The translations under genes were made by a program, and so were the position numbers. From AA29 sp041481445 (lineage in GTDB: Bacteria; Acidobacteriota; Vicinamibacteria; Fen-336): DNA of 43,049 bases. The DNA is taken from NCBI GenBank assembly GCA_041481445.1, contig JBGPBV010000045.1, positions 1 to 43,049 of the forward strand. Reading direction: 5' to 3'. This document shows positions 9,019 to 20,069 of the stretch, piece by piece; position 1 is the first letter of the stretch, and each line of letters opens with the position of its first letter. A model generated the notes under the pieces. It searched no databases. It had not been told where the DNA came from and saw nothing but the letters and a program-made list of their open reading frames with translations.

Positions 9019-10593
9019 ATGGTCTTCCGCAGCCGGCGGCCCTCGATCGAGATTCCGGCCGTCCCCCTGACGACGTACGTGCTCGAGCGCGCCCCCGGCA
9101 TCGCCGGTCGGACCGCTCTCATCGACGCCCTCACCGGCCGCCGGATGACGTTCGGAGGCGTGGAGGCGACGATCGCGCGCACCGCCGCCGGCCTGGCCGC
9201 CCGCGGCTACGGCAAGGGCGACGTCTTCGGCATCTACGCGCCGAACTCGCTCGAGTACCCGATCGCGTTCCACGCCGTCGCCCGCCTGGGAGGGGTGGTG
9301 ACCACGGTCAACCCCCTCTTCACGGCCGACGAGCTCACGAACCAGCTGCGCGACTGCCGGGCCGGCTGCCTCTTCACCACCCCCGCCCTCATGGAGAAGG
9401 CCCGGGCCGCCGCCGCCGGGGCCGGCCTGCGCGAGATCGTGGTCTTCGGGGAGGCGGAAGGGGCGGTGGCCTTCGCCGACCTCGTGAGCGCCGCCGGGCC
9501 CGTCCCCTCGCCCGCCGTCGAGGCGGACGACGTGGTCGCCCTGCCCTACTCGAGCGGCACCACCGGCCTGCCCAAGGGCGTGATGCTCACGCACCGCAAC
9601 CTGGTGGCCAACCTCGCCCAGTGCGAGGCCACGCTCCCCGTCTCGGAAGGCGACGTCGTGGTGGCGGTGCTGCCGTTCTTCCACATCTACGGCCTGCAGG
9701 TCATCCTCAACGGCGGCCTGCGCGCGGGGGCCACGCTGGTGGTGCTGCCCCGCTTCGAGCTGGAGTCGTTCCTGCGCGCGATCGAGGAGCATCGCGCGAC
9801 CTGGGCCTTCGTGGTGCCTCCGATCGCCCTCGCCCTGGCCAAGCATCCGGCGGTCGAGGGCCGCGACCTGGCCAGCCTCCGCCAGCTCCTCTCGGGGGCG
9901 GCCCCCCTCAGCGCCGAGCTCGCGCGCGCGGTCACCCAGCGCCTGGGCTGCGCCATGCTCCAGGGTTACGGCATGACGGAGACGAGCCCGGTCACCCACT
10001 CCAACGTGGGCCCCGGGGCCGAGGCCAAGCCCGGCTCCATCGGCCAGCTCGTGCCCAACACCGAGGGCAAGATCGTGGACCCCGCGACCGGCAAGGAGCT
10101 CGGACCGGACGAGCAGGGGGAGATCTGCGTGCGCGGGCCGCAGATCATGAAGGGGTATCTCGGCCGGGCGGAGGCGACGGCGGCCATGATCGACCCCGAG
10201 GGCTGGCTGCACACGGGCGACATCGGCTACGCGGACGCGGACGGCGACTTCTACGTCGTGGACCGGCTCAAGGAGCTGATCAAGTACAAGGGCTGCCCGG
10301 TGGCGCCGGCCGAGCTCGAGGCCCTGCTCCTGACCCACCCGGCGGTGGCGGACGCCGCCGTCATCCCCAGCCCGGACGACGAGGCGGGCGAGGTGCCGAA
10401 GGCCTTCGTGGTGGCGCGGGCCCAGGTCACGCCCGAGGAGCTGATGGCGTTCGTGGCCGCGCGCGTCGCCCCCACCAAGCGCGTGCGGCGCCTGGAGATG
10501 ATCGACCAGATCCCGAAGTCGCCCTCCGGCAAGATCCTGCGCCGCGTGCTCATCGAGCGCGAGCGCGAGCGCGGCCGGGCCGGCACCGCGTAA
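9019..10593 (+). CDS. AMP-forming acyl-CoA synthetase (4-coumarate/long-chain type)
   Basis: Activates a carboxylic acid through an acyl-adenylate to its CoA thioester. All ANL-superfamily core motifs are present in 524 residues: P-loop YSSGTTGLPKGVML (about 177-190), GYGMTETSPV, the hinge region GWLHTGDIGYADADGDFYVVDR, the KELIKYKG loop, and the catalytic lysine in PKSPSGKILRR near the C-terminus. The arrangement most resembles 4-coumarate-CoA ligase-like enzymes of broad acid specificity, so the substrate cannot be fixed. TAGGAT ends 6 nt before the ATG and overlaps the stop of the preceding ATPase gene, compatible with an independent leaderless start. It converges on the thioredoxin genes, 19 nt away. 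Confidence 0.93.
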   Translation: MVFRSRRPSIEIPAVPLTTYVLERAPGIAGRTALIDALTGRRMTFGGVEATIARTAAGLAARGYGKGDVFGIYAPNSLEYPIAFHAVARLGGVVTTVNPLFTADELTNQLRDCRAGCLFTTPALMEKARAAAAGAGLREIVVFGEAEGAVAFADLVSAAGPVPSPAVEADDVVALPYSSGTTGLPKGVMLTHRNLVANLAQCEATLPVSEGDVVVAVLPFFHIYGLQVILNGGLRAGATLVVLPRFELESFLRAIEEHRATWAFVVPPIALALAKHPAVEGRDLASLRQLLSGAAPLSAELARAVTQRLGCAMLQGYGMTETSPVTHSNVGPGAEAKPGSIGQLVPNTEGKIVDPATGKELGPDEQGEICVRGPQIMKGYLGRAEATAAMIDPEGWLHTGDIGYADADGDFYVVDRLKELIKYKGCPVAPAELEALLLTHPAVADAAVIPSPDDEAGEVPKAFVVARAQVTPEELMAFVAARVAPTKRVRRLEMIDQIPKSPSGKILRRVLIERERERGRAGTA

Positions 10594-10606
10594 GTCCGCT
10601 CCTCGC

Positions 10607-10620
10607 CGCGCTTCAGCGCG
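10607..10620. terminator. Short hairpin at the end of the thioredoxin operon
   Basis: CGCGC-TTCA-GCGCG is a perfect 5-bp stem with a 4-nt loop. The loop contains the minus-strand stop codon (10613-10615). It lies between convergent genes. No U-tract follows, so termination is uncertain. Confidence 0.3.
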
Positions 10621-10933
10621 CGACGTGCTTGCGGAGGAGGTCCAGCAGGGCGGCGCGGCCCATGAGCCCGACGCGGCGGTCGGTGGCACGGCCGTCCTTC
10701 ATGACGATGAGGGTCGGCAGCCCCTGGACCGCGTAACGCTCGACCAGGCGCGGGTTCTCGTCGTAGTTCACGAGGCCGAAGCGCAGGCGGCCGCGGTGCT
10801 GGGCCTCCGCGCTCTCCAGGGCGGGCGCCGCCATGTGGCAGGGCACGCACCACTCGGCCCAGAAGCCGACCACGACCGGGACCGGGGAGGTGGCGACCTC
10901 GCCTTCCCAGTTCGCGTCGGTGAACGTCTCCAC
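10613..10933 (-). CDS. Thioredoxin-like protein with WCVPC active site
   Basis: A 106-residue single-domain thioredoxin fold. The active site is W28-C29-V30-P31-C32 followed by His, where classical thioredoxin has WCGPCK; the cis-proline stretch GLPTLIVM is intact. The start is a GTG at 10933 giving METFTDANW, which aligns with LTDANW of the neighbouring thioredoxin. Only 15 nt separate it from the upstream thioredoxin gene, so they are cotranscribed and probably arose by duplication. The VP dipeptide and His instead of Lys are expected to shift redox potential and partner choice. Cytoplasmic: no signal peptide. It could be a specialised reductase or redox buffer. Confidence 0.9.
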   Translation of the reverse strand: METFTDANWEGEVATSPVPVVVGFWAEWCVPCHMAAPALESAEAQHRGRLRFGLVNYDENPRLVERYAVQGLPTLIVMKDGRATDRRVGLMGRAALLDLLRKHVAR

Positions 10934-10948
10934 GCGGCCGGGCGTGGC

Positions 10949-11278
10949 TCAGCCCAGATGCGGCTCGACGAGCTTGACGAGGTTGTCGCGGGAGATGAGC
11001 CCGACGCGCTGCTCGGAGACCTTGCCGCCCTTGATGACGAGCAGCGTGGGCAGGGTGGTGATGTTGTACTGGAAGGGGACCTGCTCGTTCTCCTCCACGT
11101 TGACCTTCCCGACCCGGAGCCGGCCCTTGAACTGCTCGGCCACCGCCTCCACCGCCGGCATCAGCGTCTTGCAGGGCGCGCACCAGTCCGCCCAGAAGTC
11201 CACGAGCACGGGCTCGGGCGATTTCATGACGTCGGACTCCCAGTTGGCGTCGGTCAGGGTCTGGATCGTGTCGGCCAA
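10949..11278 (-). CDS. trxA: Thioredoxin (WCAPC type)
   Basis: A 109-residue thioredoxin. The redox centre is W32-C33-A34-P35-C36-K, a common bacterial variant of WCGPC; DFWADWCAPCK and the cis-proline motif TLPTLLVIKGG are canonical. The start is a TTG at 11278, supported by the strong Shine-Dalgarno GGAGGAG four nt upstream and by the usual MADTIQTLTDANW start; no ATG lies nearby. It is first of a two-gene thioredoxin operon. A TATACT -10-like element at 11319-11314 would give a leader of about 30 nt. General protein disulfide reductant in the cytoplasm. Confidence 0.95.
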   Translation of the reverse strand: MADTIQTLTDANWESDVMKSPEPVLVDFWADWCAPCKTLMPAVEAVAEQFKGRLRVGKVNVEENEQVPFQYNITTLPTLLVIKGGKVSEQRVGLISRDNLVKLVEPHLG

Positions 11279-11313
11279 GGATCTCCTCCGGGTCTCGAGC
11301 GCCCCTGCCGACC

Positions 11314-11319
11314 AGTATA
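11314..11319 (-). promoter_or_regulatory. Predicted -10 element of the thioredoxin operon
   Basis: Minus-strand TATACT (5 of 6 to consensus) lies 35 nt before the TTG start of trxA and just after the glgA stop. It is accompanied by the Shine-Dalgarno GGAGGAG. No clear -35 is seen. Confidence 0.35.
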
Positions 11320-11327
11320 CCGGACGA

Positions 11328-12782
11328 TCAAACCTTCCCCATCGCCTTCCGGTAGGCCTCGACGTACTGCTCGGCCGAGCGGTCCCACGAGAAATCGCGG
11401 GCCATGCCGTTGCGCATGAGCCGGTGCCAGGCCGCGCCGTCCTTCATCGCTCCCAGCGCCTGGTCGAGCGCCCAGATGAGGCCGGTGCCGTCCGGAGTGT
11501 CGAACCGGAAGCCGGTGCCGCGGCCCGAGACCGCGTCCCACGGCTCGACGGTGTCGGCGAGGCCGCCGGTGGCGCGCACGACCGGGACCGTCCCGTAGCG
11601 CAGGCTGTACATCTGCGTGAGGCCGCAGGGCTCGTAGCGTGAGGGCATCAGGAACACGTCCGAGCCCGCGATGACCTTGTGGGCGAGCGCCTCGTTGTAT
11701 CCCAGGCGGACCGCGAAGCGATCCGGCGCGCGCTCGGCCAGGGCCCGGAACCCCGCCTCCACCGCCGGCTCTCCCGTCCCCAGCACCACCATCCGGATGG
11801 GCCGTTGCAGCAGGTCGTACCAGGCCCCCACCACGATGTCGAAGCCCTTCTGCGCCACCAGCCGGGACACGATCCCCACCACGGGCAGGCGGGGCTCCTC
11901 CGGCAGCGAGAACGACCGCAGGAGGTCGCCCTTGCAGTCCGCCTTGCCCGCGAGGTCCTCCGGCCCGTAGCGGGCGGCGATGTGAGGGTCGTGCCGCGGG
12001 TCCCACTCGCTGTAGTCGACGCCGTTGAGGCTCCCGACGAGGTCGCCGCCCCGCGCGCGCAGGACGGCGTCGAGGCCGTAGCCCGTCTCCTTTCTCTGGA
12101 TCTCCTGCGCGTAACGCGGGGAGACGGTGTTGACCACCTCCGAGAACTGGATGCCGGCCTTCATGTAGCTCACGGCCCCGTGATGCCCCAGGGCGTCCTC
12201 GCTGCCGAGGTGCCACGGCAGACCCAGCACGTCGAGGGTGTCCCCGCCGAAGTTGCCCTGGTAGGCGAGGTTGTGGATCGTGAACAGCGTCGGCGACCGG
12301 TAGAGCGCCGGATCGTCCCAGTAGAAGGCCTTCAGGTAGACGGGCACGAGGCCGGTCTGCCAGTCGTGGGCGTGGAACACGTCCGGCCGCTGCCCGCGGG
12401 AGCGCAGGTACTCGAGGCTGGCGCGGGAGAGGAAGGCGAAGCGCAGCCGGTTGTCCGCGTAGTCGTCGTTGCCGACGCCGTAGGGAAGAGGCCGGTCGAA
12501 GAAGGCGGGATGCTCGATGAACACGACCTCCACCCCGTCCTCGAGCGAAAGCCGGTAGAAGCCGGCGCTGCGGTGCACGGGATCGACCGGCACGTGGACG
12601 GATCCCGCGAACTCGCCCGGCGGGAACGGGATCGGCCCGTAGCGCGGGAGGAACACCGTGACGTGATGGCCGAGGTGGGCCAGGGCCCGCGGCAGCGACG
12701 CGGACACGTCGGCGAGCCCCCCCGTCTTCATGAAGGGCGTCATCTCGGAAGTGACGAAGCAGACCTTGAGAGGCGGCGCCAT
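11328..12782 (-). CDS. glgA: Glycogen synthase (ADP-glucose type)
   Basis: Transfers glucose from ADP-glucose to the growing alpha-1,4-glucan; GT5 family, cytoplasmic. The N-terminal nucleotide-sugar motif KTGGLADV is at residues 19-26. The C-terminal domain has PSRYEPCGLTQMYSLRYGT with the catalytic/retaining glutamate, and ATGGLADTV. With ATG 12782 (MAPPLKVCFVTSEM) the protein is 484 residues, the usual GlgA length. A TTG at 12797 would add five residues and sits 6 nt from a -10-like hexamer; I prefer the ATG because similarity starts there. No other glycogen gene is in the window. The gene diverges from rsmA over about 30 bp. Confidence 0.95.
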   Translation of the reverse strand: MAPPLKVCFVTSEMTPFMKTGGLADVSASLPRALAHLGHHVTVFLPRYGPIPFPPGEFAGSVHVPVDPVHRSAGFYRLSLEDGVEVVFIEHPAFFDRPLPYGVGNDDYADNRLRFAFLSRASLEYLRSRGQRPDVFHAHDWQTGLVPVYLKAFYWDDPALYRSPTLFTIHNLAYQGNFGGDTLDVLGLPWHLGSEDALGHHGAVSYMKAGIQFSEVVNTVSPRYAQEIQRKETGYGLDAVLRARGGDLVGSLNGVDYSEWDPRHDPHIAARYGPEDLAGKADCKGDLLRSFSLPEEPRLPVVGIVSRLVAQKGFDIVVGAWYDLLQRPIRMVVLGTGEPAVEAGFRALAERAPDRFAVRLGYNEALAHKVIAGSDVFLMPSRYEPCGLTQMYSLRYGTVPVVRATGGLADTVEPWDAVSGRGTGFRFDTPDGTGLIWALDQALGAMKDGAAWHRLMRNGMARDFSWDRSAEQYVEAYRKAMGKV

Positions 12783-12802
12783 CGCGGGTGTGGGCAATAC
12801 AC

Positions 12803-12809
12803 TACCCTA
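12803..12809. promoter_or_regulatory. Symmetrical bidirectional -10 element between glgA and rsmA
   Basis: TACCCTA reads TACCCT on the plus strand (5 nt before the rsmA ATG at 12814) and TAGGGT on the minus strand (21 nt before the glgA ATG). Both fit TANNNT, so one element could drive both genes. An alternative plus-strand -10, TACACT, lies at 12798-12803. Confidence 0.4.
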
Positions 12810-12813
12810 GCGC

Positions 12814-13578
12814 ATGCCTCGCCGCCTGGGCCAACACTTCCTGCGCTCCGCCTCCGTCGAGCGCCTGCTCCGCGTCCTCGATCCGCGTCCGGACGAGTCG
12901 TTCCTCGAGATCGGGCCCGGAGCGGGCGCCCTGACCCTTCCCCTGGCCGCCCTCGCCCGCGAGGTCGTCGCCGTCGAGGTCGACGGCGCGCTGGCCGCCC
13001 GCCTCCGCGAGAAGGCGCCCGCGAACGTGCGCATCGTGACCGCGGACGCCGTGCGCGCGGACTTGCGCGAGTTGGCGCCGGCGGGGGGGAGGCTCGTCGG
13101 GAACCTGCCGTACTACGTCTCGAGCCCGCTGCTGCGCCGCTTCCTCGACCTCCGCGGCCGTGTGCGGGACCTCCACGTGATGCTCCAGGACGAGGTCGCG
13201 CGCCGCGTCGCCTCGCCCCCCGGATCGCGCGAGTACGGAATCCTCTCGGTCCTGTTCGCGCTGTGGACGGACACGGACATCCCCTTGCGGTTCGGGCCGG
13301 GATCCTTCCAGCCGCCTCCGAAGGTGGATTCGGCCCTGCTGCGGGCGCGCTTCCTGCCCGTTCCCCGAGCCCAAGTCGATGACCCCGCAGCCTTTGAGAG
13401 GCTTCTCAAGTCCGCCTTCGCCCGGCGGCGACGAACACTTGAAAACAACCTTCAAGATAGCTATGCTAACCTAAAGGAACACTTGAGGTTGCTCAAGATC
13501 GAGGGTCGCCGGCGGGCGGAGACGCTATCCGTGGTGGAGTTCGCGCGGCTGGCTCAGGCGCTGGGGAGCGGCACGTAG
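12814..13578 (+). CDS. rsmA: 16S rRNA (adenine1518-N6/adenine1519-N6)-dimethyltransferase
   Basis: Dimethylates two adjacent adenines near the 3' end of 16S rRNA (KsgA). At 254 residues it is typical. GQHFLRSASVERLL begins the fold. The SAM-binding loop is EIGPGAGALTLPLA (about residues 31-44), and the catalytic N-L-P-Y motif NLPYYVSSPL is present. The conserved C-terminal FARRRRTLENNL is intact. The last third changes character: codons such as ttt, ctt, aca, gaa, caa, gat, tat, gct and cta replace the G/C-ending codons used elsewhere. This coincides with a promoter-like sequence and three inverted repeats, which may serve the downstream RNase J gene. The start has almost no leader after the -10 element. 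Confidence 0.95.
   Translation: MPRRLGQHFLRSASVERLLRVLDPRPDESFLEIGPGAGALTLPLAALAREVVAVEVDGALAARLREKAPANVRIVTADAVRADLRELAPAGGRLVGNLPYYVSSPLLRRFLDLRGRVRDLHVMLQDEVARRVASPPGSREYGILSVLFALWTDTDIPLRFGPGSFQPPPKVDSALLRARFLPVPRAQVDDPAAFERLLKSAFARRRRTLENNLQDSYANLKEHLRLLKIEGRRRAETLSVVEFARLAQALGSGT
13394..13497. promoter_or_regulatory. Three related inverted repeats inside the 3' end of rsmA
   Basis: Three inverted repeats share TTGAR/YTCAA half-sites: TTGAGA-GGCT-TCTCAA (13394-13409), CTTGAA-N7-TTCAAG (13438-13456) and CTTGAG-GTTG-CTCAAG (13482-13497). Their centres are about 45 and 43 bp apart, close to four helical turns. The second overlaps the -35 of the promoter described next; the third lies just downstream of its expected start. 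Candidate cooperative operator or transcript hairpins. Confidence 0.4.
13439..13467 (+). promoter_or_regulatory. Predicted intragenic sigma70-type promoter for RNase J
   Basis: TTGAAA (13439-13444), a 17-nt spacer and TATGCT (13462-13467) form one of the two best -35/-10 pairs seen in the window, in an AT-rich island within rsmA. Transcription would begin near 13474, about 150 nt before the RNase J start codon. Confidence 0.45.
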
Positions 13579-13622
13579 GAGAGGAGGCGCGCGGCGGGCC
13601 GGCCGCGAGTGCGCCATCAACC

Positions 13623-15292
13623 ATGCTTCCGTCCTCTGATCGCGGGGCGCTCCGTCTGGTCGCGCTGGGCGGCCTCGGCGAGTTCGGCCTCAACGCGCTC
13701 GTGCTCGAGTGGGAGGCGGAGTGCCTCCTCGTCGACGCGGGCGCGCTGTTCGCGACCGCCGACCTTCCCGGCGTCGATTCCGTCGTCCCCGACTTCCGCT
13801 ATCTCGCCGACCGCCGGGAGTCCGTGCGCGGAATCCTGCTCACGCACGGCCACGAGGACCACATCGGCGCCCTCGCCTTCGCCTGCGAGGCCGCTCCCGG
13901 GGTGCCCGTCTACGGCAGCGCGCTGACCCTCGGGTTCGTGCGGCGGCGGCTGCGCGAGCGCGAGATGGAGGCCGACCTCCGCCTGCTCACTCCCGGACAG
14001 CCGGTCGAGCTCGGCGCCTTCCGCGTGCACCCGATCAAGGTCGCCCACAGCGTGACGGACAGCCTCGCCCTCGCCATCGAGACCCCGATGGGCACCGTGC
14101 TCCTCAGCGGCGACTTCAAGATCGGACTCGGCCCCGCCTCCGACGAGCAGACCGACGTCGAGGCCCTGACCGCCTGGGGCGACCGTGGCGTGCTCGCCCT
14201 GCTCTCCGACAGCACGAACGTGGAGATGCGCGGCCGCACGGGCGCGGAGGACGACCTCCTGCCCGCCTTCGAGGAGGTCTTCGCGCGCACGCGGGGACGC
14301 GTGCTCGTCTCCTGCTTCGCCACCTCCGTCCCGCGGATCCAGCGCGCGGCGCGCGGCGCCCTCGCCGCCGGCCGCTCCATCGCCTTCGTGGGCCGGCGCA
14401 TGGCCGACAACGCCGAGGTCGCGATGGAGCTGGGCCTCCTGGACCTGCCCAAGGCGAGCGTCCTCCCCCAGAGCGCCGTGCGCGACTATCCGGCGGGGGG
14501 CCTGTGCCTGTTCGTCTCCGGCAGCCAGGGCGAGCCGTTCTCGGCCCTCTCGATGGTGAGCGTGGACGAGCACCGCGACCTGGCGGTGGGGCCGGGTGAC
14601 ACCGTCGTGATCTCCGCCCGCCCCATCCCCGGCAACGAGCGCGCGATCTCGCGCGTCATCGGCAACCTCTTCCGCCGCGGCTGCGACGTCGTCCACGGCG
14701 GCACCGCGCGCGTGCACGTGTCCGGCCACGCCAGCCAGGACGAGCTGGTGGAGATGATCCAGCGCGTGCGCCCCCGCTACTTCGTGCCCGTCCACGGCGA
14801 GTACCGCATGCTGGCCCAGCACGCGCGGCTGGCCGTGCAGGCGGGGATCCCCGCGGAGCGCGTGTTCGTGCTCGAGGACGGCCAGGTCCTGGCCCTCTCC
14901 GGCGAGCGCGCGGGAAACGCGGAGAGCGTGCCCGCCGGACGCCTGCTCCTCGACCGCTCCGGGGTGGACGAGGTCGAGGAGGTCGTGGTGCGCGACCGGC
15001 GCCATCTCTCGTCGGACGGCATCGTGGTGCCGGTGGTGGTGCTCGACCGCCAGACCGGGCGCCGGGAGTCGATGCCGGAGATGGTGACGCGCGGGTTCGT
15101 GGACTGGGAGGAGTGGCCGGGGCTCATGGACGAGGCCACGCGGCTCCTGGCGGAAGCGGTGGACACGCGCCCGCCCGAGGAGCGCTACGACCCCGCCCTC
15201 ACTCGTGAACGCTTGCGGCAGGAGCTGCGGCGCCTCTTCCGCAAGCGCACCCAGCGGCGTCCCATGGTCATCCCCGTCGTGATGGAGGTCTG

Positions 15293-15293
<1 letters not shown>
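13623..15293 (+). CDS. rnj: Ribonuclease J
   Basis: Metallo-beta-lactamase/beta-CASP ribonuclease with 5'-3' exo- and endonuclease activity in mRNA decay and rRNA maturation. The 556 residues include the zinc-binding THGHEDH (T74, H75, H77, D79, H80), LSGDFK, the beta-CASP stretch SDSTNVE and the C-terminal HGEYRMLAQHARLA, all diagnostic of RNase J rather than RNase Z. The N-terminus RLVALGGLGEFGLN is family-typical, supporting ATG 13623. It follows rsmA by 44 nt and overlaps ftsK by one base (TGATG), so it is coupled to ftsK. A bacterium with RNase J but without visible RNase E in the window fits Acidobacteriota or Myxococcota. Confidence 0.95.
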
Positions 15294-17643
<2,350 letters not shown>

Positions 17644-17647
<4 letters not shown>

Positions 17648-19671
17648 TCCGATCGGCGCGAACCCGGCGGACGGTGGCGCTGGCGGCGGCGGTGCTGCTC
17701 GCCCTCGCCACGGGTCCGCCTCCCCTCCGCGCCGACGCGCCCAAGAAGCGCCCGCGGGCGGCGAGCACGCCCGACCCTCGTCCGGACGCCGTCCTCTTCC
17801 AGGACGCTCAGCAGGCCCTCGCCTCCCTGAAGGCTTCGCCCGCGCGGGCGGTCAAGAAGCCGGAATGGGAGCGGGTCGTCCTGCGCTACCGCCGCCTGGT
17901 CGCGCGGTACCCCCAGAGCGGGTACTGCGACAACGCGCTGCTGAGCATCGGCGACCTGTACCGGGAGATGGGCCGGCGGTTCGACGGCAGCTACACGGAC
18001 GACGCCGTGCAGGCCTATCGCCGCCTGGTCGCGGAGTACCCGAGCAGCCGCCTCGGCGAAAGGGCGCTCTACAACGTGCTCGAGATCGCGCGCGCGGGCG
18101 GCGACCGCAAGGACGTCGCCGCCGCCGGCCGCGAGTACCTGGCCGCCTTCCCCGACTCCCCGCGCGCGGCGGAGGTCAAGGCGGCGGTGAAGAAGGGCGC
18201 GCGCCCCCAGGACGCCTCCCTGCCCAGCCCGCCCCCGCGCGGGCTGGCCCAGGTCTTCAACCTCCGCTTCTGGAGCGGTGAGAGCTCGACGCGCGTGGTC
18301 GTCGACGTCGAGAAGGCCGTCCATTACAAGTACGACCGGATCGGCTCGCCGGAGCGGCTCTGGATCGATCTCGACGGGACGCGCCTGCACCCGAACCTGG
18401 TGGGCCGCACGTTCCCGGTGGGCGACGGCCTGCTCGAGAAGATCCGCATCGGCCAGAACAAGGACGACGTCGTGCGGCTCGTCCTCGACTTCAAGGACGT
18501 GAAGGACCACACGATCTTCTACCTGGAGAACCCGACGCGCCTGGTGGTGGACGTGCGGGGCACGGCCGCGCCTCCGGCCACGATGGTCGCCGGGCGAACG
18601 CCGGCGGCGCCCGCCGCCCCCGCAATGGCGACCAACGCCTCGCCGGAGCCGTTCGACCTGCCCGCGGGGAGGACGTCTGCGCCCGGCGCGCCCGCGCCTT
18701 CGCCGCTGCCCGTTCGCCGCGTGGGCCGGCTCGACGTGCCGCGGCTGGCCGCGTCCCCCGAGCCCGCCGCTCGCCCGTCTCCGCCTCCCTTCGAGGGCCC
18801 TCCCCCGCGGCGCACCGCGTCCGTGACTCCCACGCCGCCGCCACCCGCGCCGTCGGAGCCGGAGTCCCCGCCCGCGCCCCCCCAGGTCAACCGGGCCGGC
18901 TCCTACAGCCTGGCCCGCCAGCTCGGCCTGGGCGCACGCAAGATCGTCATCGACGCCGGCCACGGCGGCCACGATCCGGGCACGCTGGGCCGGGGCGGCC
19001 TCCAGGAGAAGGACCTCGTGCTCGACGTGGCCCTGCGCCTCCAGCGCCTGGTGCGCGAGGAGCTGCGCGCGGAAGTGGTGATGACGCGCGCCACCGACGT
19101 CTTCGTGCCCCTCGAGGAGCGCACGGCCATCGCCAACGCCCAGGGCGCGGACCTGTTCCTGTCCATCCACGCCAACTCCAGCCGCAACCCCGCCGTGCGC
19201 GGCGTGGAGACCTACTTCCTGAACTTCGCGCAGGACCCGCACGCGGAGGCGGTGGCGGCGCGGGAGAACGCCATCTCGCCCGCCACCCTCAAGGACCTGC
19301 AGAACCTCGTCAAGGCCATCGCCCTCAACAGCAAGATCGACGAGAGCCACGACTTCGCGGCCAGCGTGCAGGAGGCGCTCGTGCAGACCCTGCGGCCGGT
19401 GAGCCCCGACATGTCCGACCGCGGCGTGCGCACGGCGCCGTTCTACGTCCTCATCGGGGCGAACATGCCGAGCATCCTGGCCGAGATCGCCTTCGTGTCG
19501 AACCCGCAGGAGGAGCGCCTGCTGCGCACGCCCGAGCACCGCGAGCGCATCGCGCGCAGCCTGCTCGACGGCGTGCGCGCCTACCTCGACTCCTTGAGCC
19601 GGACGCGCACGCGCCAGTTGACCGGCCCCGCGGCCAGATCTACAGTGGCCTCCGGAGGCAATCGGCGTTGA
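17644..19671 (+). CDS. N-acetylmuramoyl-L-alanine amidase with AMIN domain
   Basis: Periplasmic zinc amidase cleaving the bond between MurNAc and the stem peptide, needed for daughter-cell separation. The GTG at 17644 overlaps the ftsK stop and opens a signal peptide (TVALAAAVLLALATG). Domains in the 675 residues: TPR-like helices about 55-175 (YRRLVARYPQSGYCDNALL, YRRLVAEYPSSRLGE); an AMIN domain about 200-305; a Pro/Ala-rich linker about 306-425; an Amidase_3 catalytic domain about 433-640 with zinc ligands in IDAGHGGHDPG, the glutamate after GLQEKD, SIHANSS and catalytic ILAEIAFVSN. It resembles AmiC, with an extra TPR module. Cotranscription with ftsK links chromosome clearance to septum splitting. 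Confidence 0.94.
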
Positions 19672-19910
19672 TCCCGACGGGCGTGGCGCGGCTCGCCACC
19701 GAGACCATCACCTGGATCAAGGTCGACAAGCCCACGTTCGATCTCGTGGGTGTCGTGCTCAGCTCGCTCGGACTGGCCGGGATCTGCGCGGCCGTGACCC
19801 TCACCCTCGGTGCCGCGCTCGGGATCGGGTTCATCGTGCGCGGCCGCCGCGCCCCCGCTCCCCTGGCCGAGCGCATCTCCCTCCACCTGTTGGAAGCACC
19901 CCCGAGCTGA
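19668..19910 (+). CDS. Small single-helix membrane protein, unknown
   Basis: An 80-residue reading frame starting at a TTG that overlaps the amidase stop (TTGA). It encodes one clear membrane helix (VVLSSLGLAGICAAVTLTLGAALGIGFIV, about residues 29-57) and a short basic/hydrophobic tail, a plausible bitopic protein. The overlap suggests coupling to the amidase. I do not recognise a family; the codon pattern is GC3-rich like real genes. Moderate support only. Confidence 0.5.
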   Translation: MIPTGVARLATETITWIKVDKPTFDLVGVVLSSLGLAGICAAVTLTLGAALGIGFIVRGRRAPAPLAERISLHLLEAPPS

Positions 19911-19971
19911 GGCCGGGGCCGTCTCCTCCCGCAGCGTCCCGTCACTCGCAAGCTCAATGGATCTAGCGCTT

Positions 19972-20013
19972 TGGCGCGCGCCATGGACGCGCGGGTCGCG
20001 GCGGCCGTATCAT
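19972..20013 (+). promoter_or_regulatory. Predicted promoter and palindrome before the substrate-binding protein
   Basis: TGGCGCGCGCCA (19972-19983) is a perfect 12-bp palindrome, 24 bp upstream of TATCAT (20008-20013), a 5-of-6 match to the -10 consensus. No convincing -35 exists. The leader would be about 50 nt and carries an AAGGGGGG Shine-Dalgarno before GTG 20070. The palindrome could bind an activator or repressor. Confidence 0.35.
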
Positions 20014-20069
20014 TCCCCCCGGAGATGAAAGCGTTTTCCGCGCCGCAGGGGACGAAAAGGGGGGACATT

